Both the position numbers and the translations under genes were made by a program. A stretch of 49,035 nucleotides of DNA, from assembly GCF_004349215.1 (NCBI RefSeq), contig NZ_SMKU01000023.1, forward strand, positions 1 through 49,035, in the 5' to 3' direction. Numbering within the stretch: the first letter of the stretch is position 1; every line of letters starts with the position of its first letter. The notes beneath the pieces are model-generated. The model had not been told where the DNA came from. It was given only the letters and a program-made list of their open reading frames with translations, and did no database searches. The stretch comes from Actinomadura rubrisoli. GTDB taxonomy: Bacteria; Actinomycetota; Actinomycetes; Streptosporangiales; Streptosporangiaceae. This document shows positions 22,428-32,119 of the stretch, in pieces.

Positions 22428-22456
22428 GGGGCTGAGACGTCCAAGGAATTTGGCAC

Positions 22457-23074
22457 ATGACGGTATTGCCGGACGACTACTGGTTGTTAAGGGTTCGTCC
22501 CCAGCCTGTAACGGCTGAGGAGTACGAGCTGCTTCCCGAGGACGTCTCGCGAATGATCGAGATCGTGGGCGGCCAGGTGGTGTTCCGCGAGTCGCCTGAC
22601 CTCCGGCATCAGAGAGCGGCGCGTCGACTGGCCGACCTCATCGAAGCCCACGCTCGCGCGGCGATGAACCGTGGTCGTGGTTGCCTGGAGGTCGACACCG
22701 ACGTCGACTTGCGCCTGCGTGAGGTGCCCTTGCTGAACCGGCGGCCCGATGCCGTCCTCTACCGGTGCCTCGATCGCGAGGACGACGAACGCCTTCGTGC
22801 CGAGCATGCCCTTCTCGTCGCCGAGATCGTTTCCCCGGGTTCGGAGACCGTGGACACCGCTCACAAGCTCGGCGGGTATGCGAAGGCGGGAATCCCGCAT
22901 TACTGGATCGTCTGGCTCGACGAGACCGGCGTCTCCGCCATCGAGCGATACCAGCTCGACCGGCCGACCAGGCTGTACAAGCACGTGAACACGTTGATGA
23001 GGGAGGCGGGGGGAACGCCGGAGATCGGCCTTCCCATCCCTATCACCGTCGATTGGGACGAGCTGGAGTACTGA
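22457..23074 (+). CDS. Uma2 family (DUF820) nuclease-fold protein
   Basis: 205-aa protein of the Uma2/DUF820 family, a restriction-endonuclease-like fold abundant in actinomycetes and cyanobacteria and without a settled function. Family motifs are the N-terminal MIEIVGGQVVF, the acidic RRPDAVL segment, and EIVSPGSETVDTAHKLGGYAKAGIPHYWIVW with the expected Glu, Lys and Tyr. Third codon positions are visibly less GC-biased than in the neighbours, which suggests later acquisition. AAGGA lies about nine bases before the ATG. It converges with the next gene. Confidence 0.85.
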   Translation: MTVLPDDYWLLRVRPQPVTAEEYELLPEDVSRMIEIVGGQVVFRESPDLRHQRAARRLADLIEAHARAAMNRGRGCLEVDTDVDLRLREVPLLNRRPDAVLYRCLDREDDERLRAEHALLVAEIVSPGSETVDTAHKLGGYAKAGIPHYWIVWLDETGVSAIERYQLDRPTRLYKHVNTLMREAGGTPEIGLPIPITVDWDELEY

Positions 23075-23080
23075 GGCGGG

Positions 23081-24166
23081 TCAGCGGAGGGGGATGGTGA
23101 GGATTCGGTCGTCGTCCTTGGACGGGTCGGCGCGGCCGTCGCGGTTGCTGGTGGTGATCCAGAGGGAGCCGTCGGGGGCGCGGACGGCGGCGCGGAGGCG
23201 GCCGTAGGAGTCGTGGAAACGGGCTATGGGGCGGCCCGGCCGTCCGTTGTCCAGGGGGATCTGCCAGAGGCGGCGGCCTTGGAGGGCGGCGGCCCACAGG
23301 GAGCCGCCGGCGTAGGCGAGGCCGGACGGGGACGCCTCGTCGGTCGTCCAGGTCAGGAGCGGGTCGGTGAGGCCTTCGCGGCGGCCGACTCCCTCGACGG
23401 TGGGCCAGCCGTAATTTCGGCCTTTCTCGATGTGGTTGATCTCGTCGAAACGGTCCTGTCCGAATTCGGTGGCGAAGAGTCGTGCGCGGTCGTCCCAGGC
23501 GATGCCCTGGACGTTGCGGTGGCCGTAGGTCCAGACGCGGGAACCGAAGGGATTGCCGGGCGCGGGCGCGCCCTCGGGGGTGACGCGCAGGATCTTGCCG
23601 CCGAGGGACTTCCTGTCCGGCGCCTTGCCGGGCTCCCCGGTCTCGCCGGTGGTGACGTACAGCATTCCGTCGGGGCCGAAGGCGAGCCGGCCGCCGTTGT
23701 GGTTGCCGCCCTTGGGGATGCCGGTGACGATCGGACGGGCCGCGCCGAGGCGGCCGTCGTAGGCGGCCTTGACGACGCGGTTGTCGCCGGAGGCGGTGTA
23801 ATAGAGGTAGATCAGGTGGTCGCGGGCGTAGGCGGGGGAGACCGCGACGCCCAGCAGGCCGCCCTCGCCCTGCGGGTCGACGTCCGGGACCTTGCCGATG
23901 ATCGTCTTCTGACCTGCGGGGGTGACGCGCAGGAGGCGGGCCGTGTCGCGCTCCGTCACGAGCGCGTCGCCGCCGGGCAGGAAGGCCACGGCCCACGGGA
24001 CGCTCAGCCCCGTCACCAGGGTCCGCGGGGCACCGGGCGCGCCCGCGCCGGTCTTGGACGCGAGGGGCGCGGGGGTGTGCGGGGCGCCCTCATCGGACGG
24101 CGAGGACGAGGAGCAGGCCGCCAGCAGCAGCGCGGCCGCGCCCAGGACGATCGGGTGCTTACGCAT
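23081..24166 (-). CDS. PQQ-type sugar dehydrogenase-like lipoprotein
   Basis: 361-aa secreted protein of the glucose/sorbosone dehydrogenase beta-propeller family. It has a lipoprotein signal (MRKHPIVLGAAALLLAAC, lipid Cys18). Family motifs are LVTGLSVPWAVAFLPGG, EGGLLGVAVSPAYA, GNHNGGRLAFGPDGMLYVTTGE (with the catalytic His), YGHRNVQGIAWD and LAYAGGSLWAAAL. It is likely to act on the cell surface on a sugar. Cofactor use cannot be confirmed from sequence. The ATG at 24166 has GGGAGG seven bases upstream. It is divergent from the second GGDEF-EAL gene. Confidence 0.88.
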   Translation of the reverse strand: MRKHPIVLGAAALLLAACSSSSPSDEGAPHTPAPLASKTGAGAPGAPRTLVTGLSVPWAVAFLPGGDALVTERDTARLLRVTPAGQKTIIGKVPDVDPQGEGGLLGVAVSPAYARDHLIYLYYTASGDNRVVKAAYDGRLGAARPIVTGIPKGGNHNGGRLAFGPDGMLYVTTGETGEPGKAPDRKSLGGKILRVTPEGAPAPGNPFGSRVWTYGHRNVQGIAWDDRARLFATEFGQDRFDEINHIEKGRNYGWPTVEGVGRREGLTDPLLTWTTDEASPSGLAYAGGSLWAAALQGRRLWQIPLDNGRPGRPIARFHDSYGRLRAAVRAPDGSLWITTSNRDGRADPSKDDDRILTIPLR

Positions 24167-24649
24167 GTGAACGCCTCCCGGTGGTGGTACGGACGCGGCG
24201 GGCCGCTCGTTCCAGGATGTCATGGGCCGATCGCCTCTGATCGGAGGCGGGCCGGCCGCGGCAAGGCGGACGACATGGGACGCGGGGGAGTGAAAATGGT
24301 CACTCTGTGTGATGTATCTCAACGGTGACGATCGGGTTTCGGACCTCCCAAGTCGGTCCCCGGCACGGTCCTTCGTCGCCGGGAGGACGCCGGGCCTCAA
24401 TCGCTCCGTGACCTATGGAACGTACATTGAGCGACACGGTGATCCCGCAGTGCAGCAATGTCGCTGATCTCGGCCGGCGCAGGCGATGCCCCCGTCGGCG
24501 GCCCGCGCCGACCCTGCGCGGGGCACGATCCATGACCGACCGGGCGTTATCCGACCGGTGAGGTCGTCGGACCCAATCACTCCTCCGGCGCGGTGCGGCG
24601 CCTGCGAGGACCCGAGCGCTCCCGGCGGGGCAGGAAGGGACACGGCGCG
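24167..24649. other. Divergent intergenic region
   Basis: 483 bp between two divergent genes with no credible gene. It contains TGTGATGTATCTCA (24308-24321), a weak CRP-like half-match. It also has two competing inverted repeats sharing bases: ACATTG/CAATGT (24424-24429 and 24456-24461) and AGCGACA/TGTCGCT (24430-24436 and 24459-24465). A purine-rich AGGAAGGGA precedes the GGDEF-EAL start. The repeats might be an operator or a small RNA switch in the 5' leader; this is unproven. Confidence 0.4.
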
Positions 24650-27481
24650 ATGAGCGGCGAGAACGCCAGGCGGATGCCGCCTCGGCCGCTGCCGGTCGCC
24701 ACGGCCGCGGTCGTCGGCGTGCTGTACGCCGTCGGCTCGCTGCTGGGCTGGGGCGGCACGGCCTTCATCGCCTGGGCCGAGGCGGGCGCCGCGGGCGCCG
24801 CGGCGGTCTCCCTGCTGCTGTCGTCCCGGGGCCCGAGGGGCGCCGCGGCCGAGAGCGGCCCCGGCGGCGTCTGGCGCGTCTCCCGGCGCTGGTACGGGAT
24901 CGCGGCGGCCTGCTGGTTCGTGGGCGCCCTGGGCACCGCCGCGTCCGACAACATCAGCCGCAGCGCGCTGTCGCTGTCGGTCCCCGACCTGTTCTACCTG
25001 GCCGCCGTGACCGCGCTGGTGACGGGCCTGATCGTCCCGATCAGGCTGCCGCGCGACGTCGCGACCTGGCTGCGCTACGGCGCCGACACCTACGTCTGCG
25101 CGTGCGCGCTGTTCGTGCTGAGCTGGGTGGCGCTGTTCAGCTCGCTCTACCACCAGACGGAGGAGTCCCCGTCCGAGTTCCTCCTGGAGCTCCTGTACCC
25201 GCTGATCGACACCGTGCTCGTGTGCGCGGCGCTGCCGTTCGTCCTCGGCGCCGCGCGCGGGCACCGGCGGCCGTCCTGGATGGGGTTCGGCGCGCTGGTG
25301 GCGTTCGCGGTCGCCGACATCGTGACCACGGTCGTCCGGCTGGACGGCGGCGCGCCCGCCGACGACCCGGCCGACATCCTGCGCCTCGGCGGGCTGCTCC
25401 TGCTGCTCCTGGTGCCCTGGACGGGAACGGCCGTCCCGGCGCCGGACGAGGTCGACGACATCCCCGAGGACGTGGCGGTGCCGGCGGCCGACGAGCGCGG
25501 CCGGATGATCGGGCCCGGCCTCGCGCCCGCCGCGATCGCCGCCGCGGCCGCCCTGTTCGTCGCCGGGCACTCGCTGACCGGCGACGACGGCCTGGAGCCG
25601 GTCGTGTCGATCGTCGCGGGCTCGGCCGTGCTGGTGCTGCTGGCGCGGCTGGCGGGCCTGCTGCGCGAGAACGACGCGCTGCGCCGGGCCGTCGACACCG
25701 GCGAGGAGCACTTCCGGGCCCTGTCGGAGAGCATCAACGACGCGGTGCTGATCTGCGACCTGGACGCCACCGTCCGGTACGCCAGCGCCGGGGCCCTCCG
25801 GACGTACCGCTACACCGCCGACGAGCTGCTCGGACGGCCCCTGCACGAGATCGTCCACCCCGAGGACGTGCCGCGCGTCCAGGAGGCGTTCACCGAGTTC
25901 CTCGACGAGGACGCCGCCTTCCCCGACTCGCTGCGCGTGTCCTGCCGGGTGCGGGCGGCCGACGGGACGTGGCTGCCGACCGAGTCCACCATCTCCCGCT
26001 ACGCCGGGACGGGGGAGGCACCCGGGCGGCTGCTCGTCACGACCCGGGACCTCAGCGAGCAGGCGGCGCTGCAGCGGCAGGTCGCGCACCTGACCTTCCA
26101 CGACGGGCTGACGGGCCTGCCGAACCGGGCCTACTTCGAGGAGCGGACGCGGGAGGTGCTGTCCCGGCAGCGGGACGGCGGCAAGGTCGCGGTCGTGTTC
26201 GTCGACCTGGACGGCTTCACGGCGGTGAACGATTCGGCCGGGCACGCGGCGGGCGACCAGGTGCTGGCGCAGGCCGCCCGGCGGCTGCGCGCGACCGTCC
26301 AGGCCGATGACACCGTGGCCCGCTGGGGCGGGGACGAGTTCGCCGTGCTCATGCAGCTCCCGTCCGACGAGCGGGAGACGCGGGCCGCGGTGGAGCTGGC
26401 CGGGCGGCTCCTGCGGGTGCTGTCGATCGACCCGTACCAGGTGGGCAGCAAGCACATCGTGCTGACGGCGAGCGTCGGCATCGCGTTCTCCGGGGACGAG
26501 GAGGAGCGCGGCGGGCGCGGCGCTGCGGGCGGCGGGAGCGAGGCCGGCCGCCGGCTGCGGCGCTCGGCCGCCGACCTGATCCGCAACGGCGACCTCGCCA
26601 TGGCGCGCGCGAAGGAGCTGGGCGGCGGCCGGGTCGAGGTGTTCGCGCCGCACATGCACGCCGACGTCGTCCGGCGGCTGGAGCTTGGCAGCGACCTTCA
26701 GCGGGCGCTGGCCGAGGAGCAGTTCGCGGTGGAGTTCCAGCCGGTGGTGGACCTCGCGACGTCCCGGGTGACCGGGGTGGAGGCGCTGCTGCGCTGGTGG
26801 CGGGACGGCGAGTCGGTGCCGCCGGAGGAGTTCATCGGCCCGGCGGAGGAGTCCGGCCTGATGATCCCGCTCGGCGACTGGGTGCTGCGCGAGGCGTGCC
26901 GCGAGGTGGCCCGCTGGCGCCGCGACTCCTGGGACGTGGGCCTGTCGGTCAACTTCACCGCCCGGCAGATCGGCGCGCCCCGGTTCGTGGAGTCGGTCGC
27001 GGCGGCGCTGGCCGAGACGGGGCTGCCGCCGCAGGCGCTCACCCTGGAGGTGCGGGAGGAGGTCCTCGTCGAGGACGCGGGCCAGAACGTGGAGCGGCTG
27101 TCGGCGCTGCGCGACCTCGGCGTCCGGCTGGCGATCGACGACTTCGGCACCGGGTACGCCTCGCTCGCCTACCTCGGGCAGCTCCCGGTGGACATCATCA
27201 AGATCGACCCGTCGTTCGTGGCGGGGCTCGGCTCGGACGAGACCCTGACGCTGCTCACCCGCACGATCGTCCGGCTGGGGCGCGACCTGGGGCTGACCGT
27301 GGTCGCGGAGGGCATCGAGCGGCCGGAGCAGCTGGAGCTGCTGCGCGAGATGGACTGCCCGCGCGGGCAGGGCTTCCTCGTGGCGCGGCCGATGGCGGCG
27401 GGGCGGGTGGAGTCCCTGGTGCGGACGAACCTCACGGCGCAGGGCAGGCCCGGCGAGGTCCCGCTGCCCCTCCCGGGCTGA
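24650..27481 (+). CDS. Membrane PAS-GGDEF-EAL c-di-GMP enzyme
   Basis: 943-aa protein. About nine N-terminal hydrophobic segments (roughly 15-335) are followed by a PAS domain (about 345-455, HFRALSESINDAVLICDLDA start), a GGDEF domain (DGLTGLPNRAYFE; RWGGDEFAVLM near 560) with a Gly/Arg-rich insert, and an EAL domain (VEALLRWW near 710; DDFGTGYASL; VDIIKID). Catalytic motifs of both halves appear intact. It is the second membrane GGDEF-EAL protein within 11 kb, and its architecture differs from the first by the PAS sensor. It ends just before the ilvB control region. Confidence 0.92.
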   Translation: MSGENARRMPPRPLPVATAAVVGVLYAVGSLLGWGGTAFIAWAEAGAAGAAAVSLLLSSRGPRGAAAESGPGGVWRVSRRWYGIAAACWFVGALGTAASDNISRSALSLSVPDLFYLAAVTALVTGLIVPIRLPRDVATWLRYGADTYVCACALFVLSWVALFSSLYHQTEESPSEFLLELLYPLIDTVLVCAALPFVLGAARGHRRPSWMGFGALVAFAVADIVTTVVRLDGGAPADDPADILRLGGLLLLLLVPWTGTAVPAPDEVDDIPEDVAVPAADERGRMIGPGLAPAAIAAAAALFVAGHSLTGDDGLEPVVSIVAGSAVLVLLARLAGLLRENDALRRAVDTGEEHFRALSESINDAVLICDLDATVRYASAGALRTYRYTADELLGRPLHEIVHPEDVPRVQEAFTEFLDEDAAFPDSLRVSCRVRAADGTWLPTESTISRYAGTGEAPGRLLVTTRDLSEQAALQRQVAHLTFHDGLTGLPNRAYFEERTREVLSRQRDGGKVAVVFVDLDGFTAVNDSAGHAAGDQVLAQAARRLRATVQADDTVARWGGDEFAVLMQLPSDERETRAAVELAGRLLRVLSIDPYQVGSKHIVLTASVGIAFSGDEEERGGRGAAGGGSEAGRRLRRSAADLIRNGDLAMARAKELGGGRVEVFAPHMHADVVRRLELGSDLQRALAEEQFAVEFQPVVDLATSRVTGVEALLRWWRDGESVPPEEFIGPAEESGLMIPLGDWVLREACREVARWRRDSWDVGLSVNFTARQIGAPRFVESVAAALAETGLPPQALTLEVREEVLVEDAGQNVERLSALRDLGVRLAIDDFGTGYASLAYLGQLPVDIIKIDPSFVAGLGSDETLTLLTRTIVRLGRDLGLTVVAEGIERPEQLELLREMDCPRGQGFLVARPMAAGRVESLVRTNLTAQGRPGEVPLPLPG

Positions 27482-27493
27482 TGGGACGCCTTC

Positions 27494-27512
27494 CGTCTCA
27501 TTTACCGAGACG
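27494..27512. promoter_or_regulatory. BCAA-regulon 19-bp dyad, ilvB copy
   Basis: CGTCTCA-TTTAC-CGAGACG, a dyad with 6-bp perfect arms. Its centre lies 47 bp before the first base of the proposed -10 (27550). It matches the dyads at 40751, 43252 and 45706. Confidence 0.65.
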
Positions 27513-27526
27513 ATGTGTCCAAGGAT

Positions 27527-27555
27527 TTGACCCGCGGCCCGAAGTCGGCGAAAGT
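27527..27555 (+). promoter_or_regulatory. ilvB leader promoter
   Basis: TTGACC (27527-27532), a 17-bp spacer and GAAAGT (27550-27555). Seven bases later the leader peptide GTG begins, so its mRNA should be leaderless. Confidence 0.55.
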
Positions 27556-27562
27556 GAGTCCC

Positions 27563-27613
27563 GTGCAGAGCACTTCCATCATCCTCGTAGTACTTGGTCG
27601 GCGCGCAGGCTGA
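27563..27613 (+). CDS. ilvB leader peptide
   Basis: 16 codons plus stop: MQSTSIILVVLGRRAG. Six consecutive residues (IILVVL) are branched-chain amino acids, so ribosome stalling would report Ile/Val/Leu supply. The last codons (RRAG) form one arm of the stem described in the next entry. Attenuation of ilvB by such leaders has been described for actinobacteria. Confidence 0.8.
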   Translation: MQSTSIILVVLGRRAG

Positions 27614-27671
27614 CCAAGCTTCTCGACCTGCGCGCCTCCCCTCGACCGCTTCACGGCGGCGGGGGTTTTTT
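27593..27671 (+). promoter_or_regulatory. ilvB transcription attenuator
   Basis: Competing stems are visible. CTTGGTC (27593-27599) pairs with GACCAAG (27612-27618). GGCGCGCAGG (27600-27609) pairs with CCTGCGCGCC (27627-27636). A terminator-like stem (CCCC...CCGC / GCGG...GGGG, about 27638-27665) ends in six T (27666-27671). A ribosome stalled on the IILVVL codons would change which stem forms. Confidence 0.8.
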
Positions 27672-27715
27672 GTTGCCCGGCGAGCCCAGACCCTCTCCCC
27701 AAGGAAACGCAGACC

Positions 27716-29464
27716 ATGACGACCGAACAGATCACGGGAGCCCAGGCGCTGGTCCGCGCCCTGGAGAACGTCGGCGTCGACACCGTGTTCGGCATCCCGG
27801 GGGGCGCGATCCTCCCGGCCTACGACCCGATCTTCGACTCCCGCAAGCTGCGCCACATCCTCGTCCGGCACGAGCAGGGCGCCGGGCACGCCGCGCAAGG
27901 CTACGCGATGGCCACCGGCAAGGTCGGGGTGTGCATGGCCACGAGCGGGCCGGGCGCGACCAACCTGGTCACCGCGATCTCCGACGCCTACATGGACTCG
28001 GTGCCGATCGTGGCCATCACCGGCCAGGTGGCGTCCTCCCTCATCGGGACCGACGGGTTCCAGGAGGCCGACATCGCCGGCATCACGATGCCGATCACCA
28101 AGCACAACTTCCTGGTGACCAAGGCCGAGGACATCGCCCGCACCATCGCCGAGGCGTTCCACATCGCCGGCACGGGACGCCCCGGACCGGTCCTGGTGGA
28201 CATCGCCAAGGACGCCCTCCAGGCCACGGTGGGCTTCACCTGGCCCGTCCAGCTCCAGCTTCCCGGGTACCGTCCCGTCACCCGGCCGCACTCCAAGCAG
28301 GTCCGCGAGGCGGCACGGCTGATCGTCGAGGCGGACCGCCCGGTGCTGTACGTCGGGGGCGGCGTGCTGAAGGCCGGCGCGTCCGCCGAGCTGAAGGTGC
28401 TCGCCGAGCTGACCGGCGCGCCCGTCGTCACGACCCTGATGGCCAAGGGCGCGCTGCCCGACAGCCACCCCCTGCAGATGGGCATGCCGGGCATGCACGG
28501 CGCGGTCGGCGCGGTCGGCGCGCTGCAGCGCTCGGACCTGCTGGTCGCGCTCGGCGCCCGGTTCGACGACCGCGTCACCGGCAAGCTGGACGGCTTCGCC
28601 CCGCACGCCAAGGTCGTCCACGCCGACATCGACCCGGCGGAGATCTCCAAGAACCGGCACGCGGACGTCCCGATCGTCGGCGACGCCCGCGAGGTCATCG
28701 CCGACCTGATCGTCGCCATCCAGAACGAGCACGCGGCGGGCCACACGGGCGACTACGAGGAGTGGTGGCGGCAGCTGAACGCCTGGCGCGACACCTACCC
28801 GCTGGGCTACGACACCCCGTCGGACGGGTCGCTGTCCCCGCAGTACGTCATCGAGCGCATCGGCAAGCTCGCGGGACCGGACGCGTACTACGTCGCGGGC
28901 GTCGGGCAGCACCAGATGTGGGCCGCGCAGTTCATCAAGTACGAGCGGCCGGGAGCGTTCCTCAACTCCGGCGGCGCGGGCACGATGGGCTACGCCGTCC
29001 CGGCGGCGATGGGCGCCAAGGTCGGCGCGCCCGGCACCCAGGTGTGGGCGATCGACGGCGACGGCTGCTTCCAGATGACCAACCAGGAGCTCGCCACCTG
29101 CGCGATCGAGGGGATCCCCGTCAAGGTCGCCGTGATCAACAACGGCAACCTCGGCATGGTCAGGCAGTGGCAGACGCTGTTCTACGACGGGCGCTATTCC
29201 AACACGAATCTGCACGCCGCCAAGCGCATCCCCGACTTCGTCAAGCTCGCCGAGGCGTACGGTTGCGTCGGGCTGCGCTGCGACCGGGCCGAGGACGTCG
29301 ACGCGGTCATCGCCAAGGCCATGGAGATCAACGACGCGCCCGTCGTGATCGACTTCGTCGTCCACCAGGACGCGATGGTGTGGCCGATGGTCGCCGCCGG
29401 CACCACCAACGACGACATCAAGATCGCCCGGGATATGGCGCCCGACTGGGAGAACGGAGACTGA
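27716..29464 (+). CDS. ilvB: Acetolactate synthase, catalytic subunit
   Basis: 582-aa ThDP enzyme (AHAS large subunit) that makes acetolactate or acetohydroxybutyrate, the first common step of Val, Leu and Ile synthesis. The N-terminal catalytic Glu is E53 in [12 protein letters not shown]. The FAD region includes [12 protein letters not shown]. The ThDP motif runs from [12 protein letters not shown] to [19 protein letters not shown] lies about eight bases before the ATG. It is followed after 4 bp by ilvN, so coupling is likely. Confidence 0.97.
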   Translation: MTTEQITGAQALVRALENVGVDTVFGIPGGAILPAYDPIFDSRKLRHILVRHEQGAGHAAQGYAMATGKVGVCMATSGPGATNLVTAISDAYMDSVPIVAITGQVASSLIGTDGFQEADIAGITMPITKHNFLVTKAEDIARTIAEAFHIAGTGRPGPVLVDIAKDALQATVGFTWPVQLQLPGYRPVTRPHSKQVREAARLIVEADRPVLYVGGGVLKAGASAELKVLAELTGAPVVTTLMAKGALPDSHPLQMGMPGMHGAVGAVGALQRSDLLVALGARFDDRVTGKLDGFAPHAKVVHADIDPAEISKNRHADVPIVGDAREVIADLIVAIQNEHAAGHTGDYEEWWRQLNAWRDTYPLGYDTPSDGSLSPQYVIERIGKLAGPDAYYVAGVGQHQMWAAQFIKYERPGAFLNSGGAGTMGYAVPAAMGAKVGAPGTQVWAIDGDGCFQMTNQELATCAIEGIPVKVAVINNGNLGMVRQWQTLFYDGRYSNTNLHAAKRIPDFVKLAEAYGCVGLRCDRAEDVDAVIAKAMEINDAPVVIDFVVHQDAMVWPMVAAGTTNDDIKIARDMAPDWENGD

Positions 29465-29468
29465 CCCG

Positions 29469-29993
29469 ATGAGCCTGCACACCCTCTCGGTGCTGGTGGA
29501 GAACAAGCCGGGGATCCTGGCACGGGTCGCGGCCCTGTTCTCCCGGCGCGGCTTCAACATCGAGTCCCTCGCGGTCGGCACCACCGAGCATCCGGACATC
29601 TCCCGGATGACGATCGTGGTGAACGTCGCCGACCTGCCGCTGGAGCAGGTCACCAAGCAGCTCAACAAGCTGATCAACGTCCTGAAGATCGTCGAGCTCG
29701 ACCGGTCGGCGTCGGTCCAGCGCGAGCTGGTGCTGGTGAAGGTCCGGGCCGACGCCGAGACCCGTTCGCAGGTCCTGGAGACGGTCCAGCTGTTCCGTGC
29801 GAAGGTGGTGGACGTCGCCCCGGACGCGGTCACCATCGAGGTCACCGGGAACCGCGACAAGCTGGACGCCTTCATCCGGGTCCTGGAGCCGTTCGGGATC
29901 AAGGAGCTGGTGCAGTCGGGCATGGTGGCCGTCGGCCGCGGCGCCCGCTCCATCACCGACCGCTCGCTGCGGGCCATCGAGCGCAGCGCGTGA
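29469..29993 (+). CDS. ilvN: Acetolactate synthase, regulatory subunit
   Basis: 174-aa small subunit that activates AHAS and gives valine feedback inhibition. The N-terminal ACT domain is clear (HTLSVLVENKPGILARVAALF, then RRGFNIESLAVG) and the C-terminal AHAS domain follows (VRADAETRSQVLETVQLFRAKVVDV). It starts at ATG, four bases after the ilvB stop. Confidence 0.96.
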   Translation: MSLHTLSVLVENKPGILARVAALFSRRGFNIESLAVGTTEHPDISRMTIVVNVADLPLEQVTKQLNKLINVLKIVELDRSASVQRELVLVKVRADAETRSQVLETVQLFRAKVVDVAPDAVTIEVTGNRDKLDAFIRVLEPFGIKELVQSGMVAVGRGARSITDRSLRAIERSA

Positions 29994-30023
29994 TCGGTTC
30001 CGTCATCGAATTCAACGCCGTGA

Positions 30024-31043
<1,020 letters not shown>

Positions 31044-31060
31044 GCTCCGGCTCGTTTTCC

Positions 31061-31100
31061 CGGGCCGCCGGGCGGGGTTCTCCTCGCCGGGCGGCCCGGT
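31061..31100. terminator. Terminator after ilvC
   Basis: 15-base arms (31061-31075 and 31086-31100, one mismatch) enclose a 10-base loop. The following 60 bp carry imperfect direct repeats of a GGCCCGGTGGTC unit. Confidence 0.65.
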
Positions 31101-31159
31101 GGTCCGTCCGTCCCGGGTGGCCCGGTGGTCGTCCGTGCCGGGCGGCCCGGAGCGCGGGA

Positions 31160-31966
31160 TCAGCGTGAGAGCCGGCGCCTGATCCGGGTGAGCAGTGGCG
31201 TGCCGCCCGCGCCGTCGTTCACCAGCAGCGCCAGGTGGCCGCCCTTGGTGAAGTAGACGGTGACGTCCTTGCCGGTGCCGTCGTGCGCGGAGCCGGTCGT
31301 CCGCCGCTGCGGGACGGTCTTGAGCCTGCCGGGCCGCACCGACCCGAACCGGGCCTCCCGCCGCACCCCGAGCGCCGTCGCCGCCACGTGGACGTCCCAG
31401 CGTCCCGGATCGACCGCGGCCGGGTCGATGATCGCCTCGAAGTCCTCCGCCGCGCGCTCCCGGGACTCGGCGGAGAAGCAGCGCTCCTTGCCCGACGTGC
31501 GCTCCCGCAGGATGACGTCCACGGCCGTCCGGTGCGTGTCGACGCGCTCCAGGCGCGCCGCGCCGCGGATCCGTACCCGCCTGCCCTGCCAGGTGACCGC
31601 GTCCAGCCGGTGCTCCACGCCGACCTCGGTGGTGATGTCGGCGTCCCGCCGGGGGACGCCGCGCAGGTAGGGGTACATCGCGTAGACCCGTCCGCCGACC
31701 ACGACGGCGCCCGCCGGGCTGCCCTCCACCTCGTCGCGGATGAGCCGCTCCAGTTCCTCGCCCATCCCGTGCAGGATGCAGAACGCCCTGAGCCGCACGG
31801 ACGCGGGCAGCGCGGCCCGCGCCGCGTCGCTCAGCCCCTCCTCGCCGATGACCTGCCTCGTGCCCTCGACCAGCCGCTCGCGCTGGCGGTGGTCGAGGTC
31901 CAGGTAGCGGTGGTCGTACACGCGCAGGACGTCGCGCAGGACACTGATCGTGCTGTCCGAGGTCAC
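31160..31966 (-). CDS. Orphan domain resembling glycosyltransferase C-terminal region
   Basis: 268-aa soluble protein. It starts with a helical region (VLRDVLRVYDHRYLDLDHRQRERLVEGTRQVI; ASVRLRAFCILHGMGEELERLIRDE) and continues with beta-rich modules (VRIRGAARLERVDTH, DVTVYFTKGGHLALLV). The pattern resembles the C-terminal part of actinobacterial GT2 / CDP-glycerol-type transferases, but the catalytic GT-A domain is absent. The assignment is tentative. The GTG at 31966 was chosen because AGGAGA lies five bases upstream. It is divergent from the PadR gene and convergent with ilvC. Confidence 0.55.
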   Translation of the reverse strand: MTSDSTISVLRDVLRVYDHRYLDLDHRQRERLVEGTRQVIGEEGLSDAARAALPASVRLRAFCILHGMGEELERLIRDEVEGSPAGAVVVGGRVYAMYPYLRGVPRRDADITTEVGVEHRLDAVTWQGRRVRIRGAARLERVDTHRTAVDVILRERTSGKERCFSAESRERAAEDFEAIIDPAAVDPGRWDVHVAATALGVRREARFGSVRPGRLKTVPQRRTTGSAHDGTGKDVTVYFTKGGHLALLVNDGAGGTPLLTRIRRRLSR

Positions 31967-32070
31967 GGGTCTCTCCTGGTCGGCTCTCATCGTCGGCCGG
32001 AACACCGGTTACGTTAAGCCTCCGATCGGTCGCTCACAGTGAAACATCGCGACCGTGTCTCCGGGGATGC

Positions 32071-32119
32071 ATACGCGGTATTGTCAGGGGGATACGCGGT
32101 ATGCATACTTGGTAGGTAT
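32071..32119. promoter_or_regulatory. Three tandem ATAC-n-GTAT dyads (PadR operator)
   Basis: Two identical ATACGCGGTAT elements (32071-32081 and 32092-32102) start 21 bp apart. A third dyad (ATAC-N7-GTAT, 32105-32119) overlaps the PadR start codon. The 21-bp spacing puts the first two on one face of the helix. Autorepression by the adjacent PadR is inferred. Confidence 0.65.
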
